From positions 65,275,494 to 65,339,493 of the forward strand of contig NW_026947490.1 of assembly GCF_034190915.1 (NCBI RefSeq): a stretch of DNA of 64,000 nt, in the 5' to 3' direction. The notes below the pieces were generated by a model. That model was not told the origin of the DNA. It ran no database searches and was given only the letters and a program-made list of their open reading frames with translations. This document shows, in pieces, positions 36,235 to 48,459 of the stretch. The position numbers and the translations under genes were made by a program. This stretch comes from Cavia porcellus (Eukaryota; Chordata; Mammalia; Rodentia; Caviidae). The stretch's first letter is position 1. Each line of letters begins with the position of its first letter.

Positions 36235-37268
36235 CTGTCTCTTAATGATTAAGCAAGTCCAGGTTAGACAAATCTTGTCAGAAAAGGCTGCATCTGGACC
36301 TCAGAATGAAGCCCAGAGTGAAGCTGATCTCAGTTTCAGTCTGTTACTCACCTTTGGTATCAGTCCATGCAAGCGTGTCTCTTTTTACTTTTTCCTCCTT
36401 AACCTATCATGCTGTCGACCCTGTATTCTTGTTAGATGTGCACTCTAATGTATCTTATATATGTTGAATACCATAATGTATTTTATGGTGTGGCTGTGAT
36501 GTCTGGAATGTGTTAATGTGCATATTTAATGGGTCCTGCTATGCGGTTAGAATACACGCCCTGCCCCACAGTTCGCCCCTTGTTTACCATCCCCAGCTCA
36601 GCAGTGTTGTAAGGAACACATTCCTGCAGCATCTCGTGGCTCCCTGCAGTGTGTCTGTGGTGTGCCTTCTCTGATTAATATGGCACAAACCACAGGAGAC
36701 GTAACCAAGGGTTTCAGTGTCACCCGTGTTTCCAGATGTTTAGGGCCGCTCTCCAGAGATAGCATCTTTGTAAAATGTGTATTTTGGGTATCTCTGATTG
36801 CACTCTGCCCTAGTTTTTCCCTCAGCACTTGTAAGCTGCCTCCTCCTCCTGATGTCCTGTGCTGGTCTGTTTGTCATCTCTACCACTGCTCAATAGTCTG
36901 TGTTCCACACCACACCTTGTTTACTCTTATAGTTATAAACACTTGGCTTTTTAGCTTCCTGGCACTACAGACAGCCATGTGAGCTGCCTCTCACAGGCCA
37001 CCAGGCACGACAGCCTCTGTGGGGATTTCTCTTCTGAGTACCCGCTCGGGGCAGGGCTGCTGGGTCAGGGAGGTGAGTGCTCCCAATCACTAAGTACTGG
37101 CGGGGTGGCTGCACATGAGGGTTCCTGGAGTTTCCTTTTGCTTTCATTTTTTTAATAAATATTATTTCCTTTAACCCACCTTAATCCTCTCTAACGTGAA
37201 GACTGGTATGTCGTCATTACTTTTGTCTGCATTTATCGGACAGTGAGCTTTTCTATCTCTTCTTTTTT
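36235..37268. other. Mostly unassigned; possible old L1 debris
   Basis: AT-rich ends and a GC-richer middle. The stretch near 36.9-37.1 kb vaguely resembles a further L1M ORF2 fragment (gttataaacacttggc, ctgctgggtcaggg). No gene is recognised. Confidence 0.3.
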
Positions 37269-37272
37269 TTTA

Positions 37273-37352
37273 GTTTTTAATTTTGAGACAGGTTGTAACT
37301 TGCTCAGGCTAGCCTCAAACTCACAATCCTTCTGTTTCAGCCTCCCAAGACA
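37273..37352 (-). mobile_element. B1-like SINE, truncated
   Basis: The plus strand has ttttgagacaggttgtaact, ctcaggctagcctcaaactc and ttcagcctcccaagaca, the reverse complement of a 7SL-derived SINE. Confidence 0.75.
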
Positions 37353-38038
37353 TGGTCCACTGTGCTAAAGCTGACTTCACATTTTTCCTATCTCTGTTTT
37401 CTGTATGTAAAGTGCCTAGTCATATCCTCTTCCAAACTTGGCTATAGAGTTTTTCACTTTTTTCTTTTTGATTTCCTTTTACATACTCATTTGGATATTT
37501 ACCAATTTTAGGTGTAAAAAACATTCCACTCTTCATAAATAATGCTGGTTATAATGTCTTATGTGAAACAGAAATCTTTAATTTTATTTTGTTAGCAATA
37601 CTAATCTTTCACCTTATGCTTTGTTCTTCCAGACCTTCTTTTTGGCATCTGTGGTATAAAGATAAGTCTCCTGTATTTTCTAGGATCATCTCCCTAAATA
37701 TGATGTACGTACTGCCCGGCTCCCTGCTGTGCTTGGCAGACTCTGGGGTCCCTGGGCTGCCAGCACCCTCAGTTCCAGAGGCTGAGCAGCCTGCGGTGAG
37801 TCCCCGCACCATCCCCTGAACCAGGGAGTTTGAGATCATTGCTACCACCAGTCAAGGAACTTCACAGCTTCCTGCACCACAGGGCTTAGGGCTGCCTGCC
37901 CCACCCCGCCGTGATCCTCTCTCAATCTGGGAGGGAACTGGGAGGCCAGAGTCCCAGAAGCTGAGGGCATAGAAGAGGATTTCTAACAGGCCCTGGGGAA
38001 GCCTTGGAATAACACTTGAAACACAGAAATACAAGAAA

Positions 38039-39093
38039 ATGACAAAACAAAAGACCAAAATACAATCTCAAACATCCAGCCCATCCCAAGAAACCCTAGG
38101 AGCTATGTACACAGAAGAAAATATATGCCATACACCTGAAATACCTGACATACTAGCAACTGAAATAAAGAAGTAACTCCAGGAAGCTTTAAAGGAATTC
38201 AAACTAGAAATAATCTCCTAGTAAAAGAAGAAATGATAAAAGAAATGAAAGAGGTGCTAAACATATCTAAAGAAGACACAGATTAAAAAATTGGAGGAAC
38301 TAAGCAAAAAGGTTGAATCGCTGGATGAACAATATAAGAAACAAACAGAATACATAAAGCAGATGCAAAGAGATATACAGGAAATCAAAAATTCCATTGA
38401 AAGTTGTAAAAACTGCCTCAATGAAAGCAAATTTCAGACCTTGAAGACAAGATTGCAGCTAGTGAACAGGAAAGGAAAGATCTTTTAAAAATAACAAGGA
38501 ATCAGGAAATAACAATTCAACAGCTGCAAGATGATGCAAAGAAAAAGAACATTAGATTGATAGGGATAAATGAAAAAGAAAGGGACAACATAAAGGATGT
38601 CAAGAGGATATTTAGAGAAGTAATAGTTGAAAGTTTCCCAAACATGAGAATGGAAACTGACATCAGGACCAGTGAAGCATATAGAACTCCAAATAGCTAT
38701 AACCAAAATAAAACTATACCCAGACATATAATAATCACCATCCCAGAAATCCAATATAAGAATAGAATATTAAAAGCTGTCAGAGAGAAAAGACAGATCA
38801 TACATAAAGAAAAACCTATCAGAATTATAGCAGACTTCTCAGCACAAACAATAAAATCAAGAAGAGAATGGAGTGAAGTATCTCAGATCCTAAATGAAAA
38901 TGATTTCCAACCTAGACTGATGTACCCTGTAAAACTGTCCTTCAAAATTGATGGAGACATAAGATACTTGCATGACAAAGAACAGCTGAAGAACTTCATG
39001 ATCACCAAGCCAACCCTGAAAAGAATACTGAAAGATAGATTAGATACACTTAGGAAAAAAACACTAAGCAAAGCAGACAAACAGAATGGAAAG
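38039..39093 (+). pseudogene. L1 ORF1 (RNA-binding chaperone), broken
   Basis: ORF1 protein binds L1 RNA as a trimer. The reading frame opens with MTKQKTKIQSQTSS and stops at TAA 38174-38176, about codon 46. A coiled-coil-like heptad stretch (MEELSKKVESLDEQYKKQ onward) is open at 38291-38488 in another phase. The C-terminal domain is open from 38557 with conserved [18 protein letters not shown] and MYPVKLSFK blocks. Deletion of one base after the run of seven A near 39058 removes the normal stop and carries the frame straight into ORF2. Confidence 0.88.
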
Positions 39094-39099
39094 ATAAAA

Positions 39100-41293
39100 A
39101 TGCAACAGCAGAAAGATAACATGTCAACAATAAACCAACATATAACAGTTATAACCATTAATGTAAATGGTCTCCGTGTACCAATTAAAAGAAACAAACT
39201 AGCAGAATGGATCAAGAAACAGCATCCAACCATATGCTGTCTGCAAGAAACCCATCTAACCCAAAAGGATACTCATAGACTGAAAGTCAAAGGATGGAAA
39301 ACAATACTACATGCAACAGGAAACCCCCAAAAAGCGGGAGTAGCTATTCTGTTTGCAGACAATGTGAACTTTAAATCAATAATGATCAGAAGAGATAAAG
39401 AAGGTCTTTACATCCTGGTTAGGGGAAAACTTCAAGAGGAAGAGATAACAATCTTTTATGCGCCAAATTCCAGAGCACCCAGTTATATAAAGCAAGTATT
39501 AACACAAATAAAAAACCAAAGTAGCAGTAACACAATTATAGCAGGAGACCTTAACACACCATTGACACCAAGGGACAGATCAACCAGAGAGAAAATCAGC
39601 AAAAAAATAACAGAACTGAATCACATCTGTGAACAAATGGACTTGATAGACATATACAGAGTGTTCCATGCAACAACATCAGAATACACATTCTTCTCAG
39701 CAGTACATGGGACATTCTCTAAAATAGACCATATGTTAGCCCACAGAACATACTTAAATAAATGCAAAAAAGAGTTGAAATTATCGCATGCATGTTGTCG
39801 GATCATAGCGCCATGAAATTAGAAATTAATGATAAAAGATACTGCAAAAATCCCACAAGCACATGGAAACTGAATAACACACTCTTGAGTAATCAGTGGG
39901 TCACAGGGGAAATCAAAGAAGAAATTAAATAATACCTACAAGCAAATGAAAATACAAATACAACTTATCAAAATCTGTGCGATGCAATGAAAGCTGTCCT
40001 CAGAGGAAAGTTTATTGCATTGGGTTCCCACATCAGGAAAACAGAACGAATACAAATAAATAACTTGATGCTATACCTCAAACAGCTAGAAAAAGAAGAG
40101 CAAGTCAAGTCCTAAGCCAAAAGGAGGAAATTATAAAAATCAGAGCAGAAATTAATGCAATAGAGACTAAGAAAACAATCCAAAGAATCAATGAATCAAA
40201 GAGTGGTTCTTTGAAAGAATAAATAAAATTTATAAGCCCCTAGCCAACCTTATTTTAAAAAGGGAAGAAAAAGCTCAAATTCATGCAACAAGAAATGAAA
40301 AAGGCGAAATCACTACAGACTCTGTAGAAATACAGAAGATCATCAACACCTATTTTGAAAACCTCTACTCTCATAGGTTTGATAAACACAGAAATAGACA
40401 GGATCCTAGAAACATATGAAGTACCAAATCTAGGTCAAGAAGATGTAAAACTGCTGAATAACCCAGTTTCTATTACTGAAATTGAAAATGTAATTAAATC
40501 CTTACCTACAAAGAAGAGCCCAGGCCCAGATTGATTCACTGCAAGAAGTACAAAGAAGACTTAATGCCAACATTCCTCAAACTCTTCAATGAAATCAAAA
40601 GGGAAGCAATTCTTCCTAACTGGAAGCAAATATTACTCTACTATCAAAACCTGAGAAAGACCCAACTAAAAAAGAGAACTACAGGCCAATTTCCCTAATG
40701 AACACAGATACAAAAATCCTCAATAAAATATTGGCAAATAGAATACAGCAAATCATCAAGAAGATTATAACCATGACCAAGTGGGATTCATCCATGCATG
40801 CAGGGATGATTCAACATACGTAAATCAATAAATGTAATCCACCATATCAATAACGTCAAAAATAAGAATCACATGATCATCTCTATAGATGCAGAAAAAG
40901 CTTTTGATAAGGCCCAAAATTCCTTTATGATAAGAACCTTACAGAAAATTGAAATAGATGGTCTTTACCTCAATATAAAAAGGTCATCTATGACAAACCA
41001 AAAGCCAGAATCATACTAAATGGCCAAAAACTGAAGGCCTTTATCTTAAAATCAGGCACAAGATAAGGATGTCCCTTCTCACCACTCCTATTTAATATAG
41101 TACTGGAAATACTAGCCAGAGCAATAGGACAAGAGAGAAATAAAAGGGGTAAAGATAGGAAAAGAAGAAGTTAAATTATCATTATTTGCAGATGACATGA
41201 TACGCTACATAGAAGATCCCAAAACTCCATTGAAAGACTCCTAGATATAATAAATAAATTCAGCAATGTAGCTGGGTCCAAAATCAATACATT
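39100..41293 (+). pseudogene. L1 ORF2 (endonuclease/reverse transcriptase), broken and 3'-truncated
   Basis: The start ATG is followed by the endonuclease signature [10 protein letters not shown], the catalytic CLQETHL motif and GDLNTPL. The frame breaks near 39.77 kb, just before the SDHSA histidine motif, and runs to a stop at 39816. A 6-nt deletion removes residues where the young copy reads [11 protein letters not shown]. Downstream, stops and shifts accumulate, but reverse transcriptase landmarks remain recognisable, including a nucleotide match to FADDM near 41.18 kb. It cannot encode an active enzyme. Confidence 0.9.
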
Positions 41294-41299
41294 AATATG

Positions 41300-41443
41300 T
41301 TGTACGTTATACCCCCTGAAATCAATTTGTATACATTGTTATAAATAGAACATTAGTTTTTTATTTATATGGTGAATCAGTTTTTTCACCACTATCTTCT
41401 GAGCAATCTGTCCTTTTCCTATAAGCTTGTGATGCCTACTTTA

Positions 41444-41492
<49 letters not shown>

Positions 41493-42660
41493 CATCTTCA
41501 TTATCTTCAGTGATGAGGTTCTAAACAGTCACCATAAACACTGAATTAGTGACTAGACAACTGTTGCTCCTTGGAAGGGAACAAAAGATTAAGACATGTT
41601 GAGCTTCTGGCTGCAATATTTTTATCAACAAGTCAACATATAAGTTTGTTCCATGTGTGTTTCTATTGAAAGGCATTTTATTTAGTATTTATTTCTTGCA
41701 AATAGTTAATTTCATTGTCTTCAAATTACTTAAGACACATTTTGTGTTGTATAGGTTTATTTTCCAAGCAAAGCATTCTATGTCAAGCAAAGCATTCTTA
41801 TTAGTGTTGAAAAGCTACTCTTCACCATAACCCTTTTCCTGTCTAACACCTAACGGTATTTTAAAAATTTCTTGCAGCCTCCTGGTCTCAAAACCTGCAC
41901 AACTAACATCTGTCATGCTTCTGCCAGTGCCAGCCCAGAGCATGTAACGTCTTCCTGACCTTTAGTGACTTGGTGCTGACCATGTTTCTTTGGCTTTCAC
42001 TTTCCCCGCGGTGCGACCTGCTATGTGTATCACTCATCATTGTGTAAATTCACAAACTTAGTTGCTTTCCAATTTTTGTGTCCCTTTCTCATGCACTGTG
42101 GATGTAGTTTTGGGATTTTCCCAAGCAGTCACACATAGAGATTGGCACATTTCTCCCTCTGTTCTTGGGATGTACTGAACTATTGGTTCATTAACATTCA
42201 GCCGGCACCAGGCCACTGTAACTCATGCTGATCTCAGCTTACCTAACACGTGTACGTAAGACTCATCACAGCTCTCTCACATAGAAACACTAGCCAGCTT
42301 GACAGCACTGAAGCATACGGGGTTATTTAAAACAGAAAAATCAAGAAAAGCACACACATGTGAAAAACATGGCACTAAATAGACGGAGAAAATGACATTT
42401 GTTTCTCAGCGAGCTGAAGTTTCAGCTGAGGCTGAAGAAAGCTGTGTTGCTGTGTTCATCCCACGCTGGGGCCATGTATGCGAAGGATCCCAGTGTTTTC
42501 ACTGTTCGGTGCCTGTCTGACAACGACTGTTAACACCCTGTGAGCGCTGACTTTGGTGTTACACGCAGATTTTAGCAATTGGGTAAATTTACAGATACAG
42601 AATCCACCAGAAACAACAATGGAGTGTAGGCATCTGTTTCCAGCTCTCTCTTCTCTCCCT
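41300..42660. other. Unassigned block, possible DNA-transposon remnant
   Basis: No gene is visible. The right part (about 42510-42620), with gattttagcaattgggtaaa and tttacagatacagaatccac, resembles an end of a Tigger-type element, but I could not define both ends or a TA duplication. A short direct repeat, caagcaaagcattct, occurs twice at about 41766-41799. Confidence 0.3.
41445..41489 (+). repeat. (CA)n microsatellite
   Basis: Uninterrupted CA dinucleotide run of about 22 units. Confidence 0.97.
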
Positions 42661-43189
42661 TTGTCTCTTGTCGTGTTCCTGCCTCACAACACATTTTTAT
42701 CACTGTAGTTTTGAATCATGTTAATATCCAAGAGTATGGATGTTTCCCCTCTTTGCTTTTATTTTTTTCTTCCAAAACTGGCTTTCCTATTTAATATACT
42801 TTTATTTTTCCTTAAATACTTCATAATATATTTTTGACTCCTCAAATAATCTACCTGGAATCATATGAGGCATTCAATTCAATTTACAGGTTAGTTAGGA
42901 AACAATTGACTTTAGAACATTAAGTTACCCTTTGATGAGCTTTTATCTCCATATTTATTCAGATTTTCTTTTGTATCAACTAAAACTATATTTCTTCTTT
43001 TGCAATATTTATTAGGAACATCCTTAGTTACATGACAGTGTTTTGTGACTATTGTGACAATGTCTTTTTTTCTAGTATTTTTCCAAGTTGGCTATCGGAG
43101 GTGGTGAACAATACTATTCATTTTTATGAGCTGATATTTTTATCCTGCCATATCAGGGAAAGCTCATTAGTTATAGTGGTTCATCTAAT

Positions 43190-43620
43190 GGTCTTGTTGT
43201 ATTTTAAGAGCTTATTTTTCTCTAGCAGCTTCAGGTTTACAGCAAAACTAGGGGATTGTTACAGAGACATTTCACATAACCCTGGCTACACACATGCATA
43301 GCTTCTTCCTTACCCACATCCCTCACCAGTGTGCCCCAAATGCGTAGTTCATATTGGGATTCATCCTGGGTGTTGTGTATCCTATGGGACTAGACAAATT
43401 AATAATACATATTCATCATTACTCTATCATACAGTGTATGTTTACTCCCCCATCAAATATTTGGTGCTTTGCACATTCATTCCTCCCTCCTCAGGCTACT
43501 GGAAACCACTGAGATTTTTATTCTCTCCATAGTTTTGCCTGTTTCAGAACATCATATACTTGGAATCATATAGCATGTGGTCTATTCAGATTGACTTCTT
43601 TTACTTAGTGGCATACACTT
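43190..43620 (-). mobile_element. Ancient L1M 3' fragment
   Basis: Plus-strand phrases tccatagttttgcctgtttc, agaacatcatatacttggaa and tcatatagcatgtgg are the reverse complement of the 3' UTR of old L1M families. The open frame at 43032-43301 is coincidental. Confidence 0.65.
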
Positions 43621-43649
43621 AACTTTTTCCATGCCCAATGAAGAAAAGA

Positions 43650-46600
43650 AATGAAGTTCATAAAACAGTTTCAAACAGAAATCCAGCAGACAAAAGACTC
43701 TTCTGAAAAGGTAAGCAGCAGAACTGACCAATGTGAGGACAGAGTATGAGACCTAGAAGACAGGGTTGGGGTTGGTGATCAAACAACAAATGAATGATAC
43801 CTTGAAAATACCTGGAAAATTAAAAATCAACCCAGTAGCTGCTACATAACTCAAAGAATACTAGAATTTATTGGAATTAGTACAAAATCAGAAGGTAGTA
43901 TAAAATGTGTTCACAAAAGTATTAGCAAAAAATTTCCCAAGCATAGGAAAATAATTTGTCACACATATAATGCATTTAGAACCCCAAATAGTCATGATCA
44001 GAAAAGAGCATTAAAGCATATAGTAGTCAAGATTCCAGAAATGTAACACCAAAACAAAATATTAAAAATTGTTACAGAAAAAGAAACAAATCACTTAGAA
44101 AAGAAAATTCAGTTTTCAACAAAAATCCTAAAGTCAAGGAGAGCTTAAAGTGTTTCAAGCCCTAAAAGAAAATGACTTTCAACTCAGATTGACATATACC
44201 ACAAAATTATCTTTCAGAATTGATGGAGAAATATATGTCCATGATAAAGAGCACCTACAGAAATTTATGACCATCAAACACTCCAAACACCCTCATGGTT
44301 ATCATAAAAATAGACAATGAAGATAACAATTCCCAAAAGTCCAACAGAATGAATCATCTAAGGAAAGAAAGCAGTTAAGTAGAAGAGAAATAAAGGGAAC
44401 AAACAGATGGAAAATAATATAATGACAAGGATAAGTCAATACCTATCCATTATAAGCATCAATTTGAGTGGTCTTAGTTCACCAAAGAAAAGAAATAGCA
44501 GAACAGATCAAGAAATAGGATCCAACAATATACTGCATACAGAAAACACATTTAACCCAAAAAGAAATTCATAGACTAAAATTCAAAGAATACTCCATGC
44601 AACAGAAACCCGTTCTAACTGAAAAGTTGATTTCAAGCTAAAATTGATCAGAAGAGACAAAGAATGTCATTACATTGTTCCATTAACCAAACAATTTAAC
44701 AGGAAGAAGTAACAATCATAAATATATATGCACCAAATACTGGCACATCCAAGTTCATAAAAAAAATAGTGGTAATGAAAATTCAGAGAAGAACCGGTAC
44801 AACTGTATTTCAGAACCTCAATTTCCCACTAGCAAAACAGATCAACCAGACCAGAATAAAAACAAAGAAGCAAACAGAGTTGAATCAAACCTTTGACAAA
44901 ACGGATGTAACAGCTACACCTACAGAACCATCTACCCAATAATGACAGGATACACATTCTTCTCAGCAGCACATGAAGCTTTCTTCAAAATACACCACGT
45001 GCTGCCCCTACTACATGCTTTAGTAGATTCAAAGGAATCAAAATTATTCCATACATGTTATCAGAACATAGTGTTACAGTTGAATGGGCTGAAAATAGTC
45101 CAAGTTCCTGTGTATAATAAGGAAAGAATTGCCGTGTGCATCTCCTATTAAGCAGTAAGTAGCTACATTTATTGATGATCACGGGATGGTGGAGACAGGA
45201 ATATGCAGAAGGACAAAGGGACAAAAGGAGGAAGATGGGAAACTCAAGGTTGTAGGCAGAGCTGCTGCTGGTGGAGAAGTTCTCAGCAAAGGAGCTGGTG
45301 GTAGAGTTGACGGCGTGCACCAACTCACAGGCTCCAGTTGTGCTGGGCCCTGGGAAGAGGAGTACTCTGAACCCTTGTTAGTACCAATTCAATTCAGTAT
45401 TCCAGCATTTAAAGGTGGAGACCTCCCAACTTAACATGCCTCCCACTGCAGTCAGACACCTCTGATTCCAGGGCCTCCCACCCTCCCTTTCACTGGTGTT
45501 GAAACTAATGGTCTGCTGCCTTGGCCATCATGAAATGTGGACAATCATCAGGGCAGTGCTGTGTCCACAGCCGAATGTGCAGGAACGGATCACTCAGGTC
45601 CTCTGCTTCTAACTGTAGCAATAGTATGATGAAACTAGAAATAAATGGCAAAAGACACCATGGAAGCTATGCAAACATAAGGAAATTAAATACTACCCTC
45701 CCGAATAATCCATGGGTCACAGAGAAAATTAAAGAAGAAATTAGACCGGTCATGAGAGGTAGAACTAATATACTATAAATTGCCTTACTTACAAAACTGT
45801 TATACACATATAATGCAATCTCAATCAAAATAACAATAGCATCCTTCACAGAACTAGATAAAAAATTCATATGGAAACAGCATTCCTGGCCACTCAAGAA
45901 ATGTGAATTAAAACAGCACTGAGACTCCATTTCACTCCAGAAAGAAAGGCTATCATTAAAAAAATCAACCAATAATAAATGTGGGTGAGGCTATGGGAAA
46001 AAGGAACCCTTCTCCATTTTTGGTGGGAGTGTAAATTGGTACAATTACTATGGAAATTTCTCAAAGTTCCCTTGTACCATTCAAAAATATTTCCCTTCTA
46101 GAAATAACTTCTTGAAAGAGTTAAAATGATCATACCACAGTAATTACATGCATACTTATGTTTATAACAGTATAATTTACAATAGCTAAATCTTGGAACT
46201 ATGCCCATCAAGAATGAACAGATAAAGGAAATGTAATATTTATAGGTAATGGAATATTATTCTGCCTTCAAAAGATAAACTTGAGGCATTTTTAGGTAAA
46301 TGGATGCTCCTGAAGAACATAATATTAAGTGAAATACATCAGGCACATAAGATTAAATATTACAAAGTAATATTTAAGTTTAAATAAAGAGGAAAATGTA
46401 AGATAGATATTAAGGAGGAAGAACTTGTTCAAATGGGAAGGGGAACGAGATATGGAAGAGGATAGAGGAAAGGAAGGGAAAGGGATTTAAAGAAAATAAA
46501 TAAAAACCAGAAAGAACTTTTGCAAATGAGAGGAAAAAGGTTTGGAGGGAGGGGAAGGGAATGGGGAAAAAATGAAAACAGAACTACAATGTGTCATGTA

Positions 46601-46690
46601 GATGCACAAATTCCCCATGAGGAATGTGACCGTCATTATACTAAAAACATGTAATAATGCTAATAAAATGAAAAAGAAATACAGCCTCTG
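43650..46690 (+). mobile_element. Ancient L1, internally deleted, split by a solo LTR
   Basis: A degenerate ORF1 region (43.65-44.34 kb) leads into the ORF2 endonuclease region (44.45-45.07 kb), for example gatacacattcttctcagca. After the LTR insertion the same ORF2 phrase resumes at 45621 (atagtatgatgaaactagaa). Jumps near 45.74 and 45.88 kb omit most of the reverse transcriptase. The tail ends near 46.68 kb with a purine-rich 3' UTR and gctaataaaatg. Many frame breaks show great age. Confidence 0.82.
45072..45620 (-). mobile_element. 549-bp solo LTR inserted in L1
   Basis: The termini TGTTACAGTTG and TAACTGTAGCA are inverted repeats matching at 9 of 11 positions and begin TG, end CA. The 4-bp host sequence atag is duplicated at 45068-45071 and 45621-45624. 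Removing the LTR and one duplicate restores continuous L1 ORF2 homology. A 4-bp duplication suggests the ERV1 class. Minus orientation is inferred because on that strand a TTTAAA motif precedes an AATAAA signal, leaving a plausible U5. No viral genes are attached. The 112-codon minus-strand frame inside it is not a recognised protein. Confidence 0.85.
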
Positions 46691-46756
46691 TCACTGTGTT
46701 CTGGGAGAGATTGCAGGAAATTGCATGATTTCTTCCTTACACGTTTGCTTTGTTTC

Positions 46757-46818
46757 TTCTTTTTGGTGGTGCTGGGGATCCAGCATGGTGTACCATTGAG
46801 CCACATTCCTAACCCTTC
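46757..46818 (-). mobile_element. tRNA-derived SINE remnant
   Basis: The plus strand reads tttttggtggtgctggggat, ccagcatggtgtaccattga and gccacattcctaaccc, an eroded ID-like head in reverse complement. Confidence 0.55.
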
Positions 46819-46899
46819 CTTAAATGTTTGGTCAGACTCCCCATCCACACCTGATGCTCCCCGGCTTGGAGTGTAATTATTGATTCAGTTTGCTTAGTA

Positions 46900-47555
46900 T
46901 ATGTATGTCTACTCAGAAGGTCTCCTTCCGGGATACATTTCAGCAGATTGTTTCCTTCAAGGACTAGTCACTTTCATATAGGTTATCAAGTTTGTGGGTA
47001 AAAACTTTTTATAGAGTTCTTTCCCATTTTCCTATCCATGGAGCTGTAGTGATGGTTCCTCTTTCATTTCTGATGTCAGTAACCAGTGTTCTTTGTTTTT
47101 TATCTTAGTTACTCTGGTTAGTGATTTGTCAATATGATTGATGTATTCAAAGATATAGCTTTTGGTTTCATTCATATTTTCCTGTCTTGTTTTAGTTTTA
47201 TTTTTATACTCTTAAGTTTTGTTACTTCTTCTTTGCTTAATATGAATTTAATTCACTCTTCTAGTTCTTAAGCAAGAAGCTTAGACTATTGATATTTGTA
47301 TTTCTTCTAACATAGGCACTTTATTTATATATTTTCTTCTAAGATGGTTTTTACTGCATCCCCCAAATTTTTGTAAGTTCTGCTTTCATTTTCACTTAGA
47401 ATATTTTAATATTTACTTCGAAATTTATTTGATCCATGTGTTATTAATAAGTGTGTTAAGTTCCATTTTTGAATTTTCCAGTTATCCTACTGTTATTTCC
47501 AGTTTAACTAAGTTGTGATCTGAGAGCAGATATTGTATGATTTCTATTCTTTTTA
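46900..47555 (-). mobile_element. Ancient L1 ORF2 fragment
   Basis: Plus-strand phrases tgattgatgtattcaaagat, atagcttttggtttcattca, tactgcatcccccaaattttt and agttgtgatctgagagcaga are the reverse complement of the ORF2 segment between endonuclease and reverse transcriptase domains in old L1s. Confidence 0.75.
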
Positions 47556-47571
47556 AAATTTTTAATTTAAT

Positions 47572-47679
47572 TTTTTCAAGATAGGGTTTTAGTATGTAGT
47601 TTAGAGTGGCCTAAACTCACCTTGTAGCCCAGCCTGGTCTTGAACTCACCATAATCCTCCTGCATCAGCCTCCCAAGTT
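47572..47679 (-). mobile_element. B1-like SINE, truncated
   Basis: The plus strand has tttttcaagatagggtttta, ccttgtagcccagcctggtc, ttgaactcacc and catcagcctcccaag, the reverse complement of a 7SL-derived SINE. Confidence 0.8.
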
Positions 47680-47682
47680 TTT

Positions 47683-47958
47683 ATTCATGGATTCAACCAA
47701 TCATGAATTGAAAAAATTTAAAAAGAAATTGCATCATTACTGAATATGTACTTATGTTTTTCATGTAATTATTTGCTAACCAGTACAGTCATAACTAATT
47801 ATGTAGACTTAGCTTGTATTAGATGTTACAAGTAGACTGAGATGATTTAAAGCATATTGGAGGACTGCGTAGTTTATGTGCTACATCATTTTATATAAGA
47901 GACTTGCATATCTGCAAAGTTTTGTTCTGGGAGTCCTGGATACCAAGGGCCTACTGGG
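47683..47958. mobile_element. Tigger-like (mariner superfamily) DNA transposon remnant
   Basis: Ordered phrases ttcatggattcaaccaatca, gaattgaaaaaatttaaaaa, gcatcattactgaatatgta, tgatttaaagcatattggag, cattttatataagagacttg, catatctgcaaagtttt and tcctggataccaagggcc follow a non-autonomous Tigger-type consensus. The outer ends are eroded, so the TA duplication cannot be shown. It has no coding capacity. Confidence 0.65.
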
Positions 47959-48341
47959 TCCTGCTTTTGTGGTCCACATATGCCAAATGAGTCCAACTGA
48001 CTGACTGTGTTGTTGAGTTCAGTCATGTTCTTCCTGATTTCTCTTTAAAGTGTGATATTTTCTTAACCAATTACATTAAGTTTTCAGTGTTTAGATTTTG
48101 CCTCAATAAGAAAGAACTCTTACATTCCTAGCTCCCTGGGATGTTTTAAAAATAAAAATAATTAGTAGATGTTGAATGTTATTTAGTACTTTACGTGTGT
48201 TATCATGAGACTATTATTTTTTCCCTGCAGTTGTTTACTATGGACTTAATATGACTGCTTTTTAGCTAAACTGTGCTTGACTTTCCAGGATAGGCTAGTT
48301 TTTTTTAACCCAGGACTTTCTCACAATCCTTAGCTGCCTTT

Positions 48342-48458
48342 CTGTAACAAGGTCTTGCTAAATCACTAAGTTGCCCAGATTGGGCTCAAATTTATGATTC
48401 TCCTGCCTCAGCCTCTGAGAGTGCTAGTATTACAGGATTGCATTACCACACCCAGCTG
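48342..48458 (-). mobile_element. B1-like SINE, diverged
   Basis: The plus strand shows caaggtcttgctaaatcact, gttgcccagattgggctcaa, attctcctgcctcagcctct and gtgctagtattacaggat, the reverse complement of a 7SL-derived SINE. Confidence 0.8.
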
Positions 48459-48459
48459 G

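Larger units (their letters stand above)
37700..41293 (+). mobile_element. L1 element with 5' part and ORF1/ORF2, 3'-truncated
   Basis: GC-richer sequence at about 37.70-38.04 kb looks like an L1 5' UTR. ORF1 starts at the ATG at 38039 and ORF2 at the ATG at 39100. Homology to the young L1 at 59-64 kb continues through endonuclease and reverse transcriptase regions and stops abruptly near 41293, after the block just downstream of FADD. The rest of ORF2 and the 3' UTR are absent. Loss of the 3' end is the reverse of normal 5' truncation and implies later deletion or rearrangement. The left boundary is approximate. Confidence 0.87.

Noticed and set aside
44985..45323. 112-codon minus-strand Ser-rich frame
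   Set aside because: It starts inside the solo LTR and crosses its boundary into L1 sequence, so it is chimeric and not a conserved protein.
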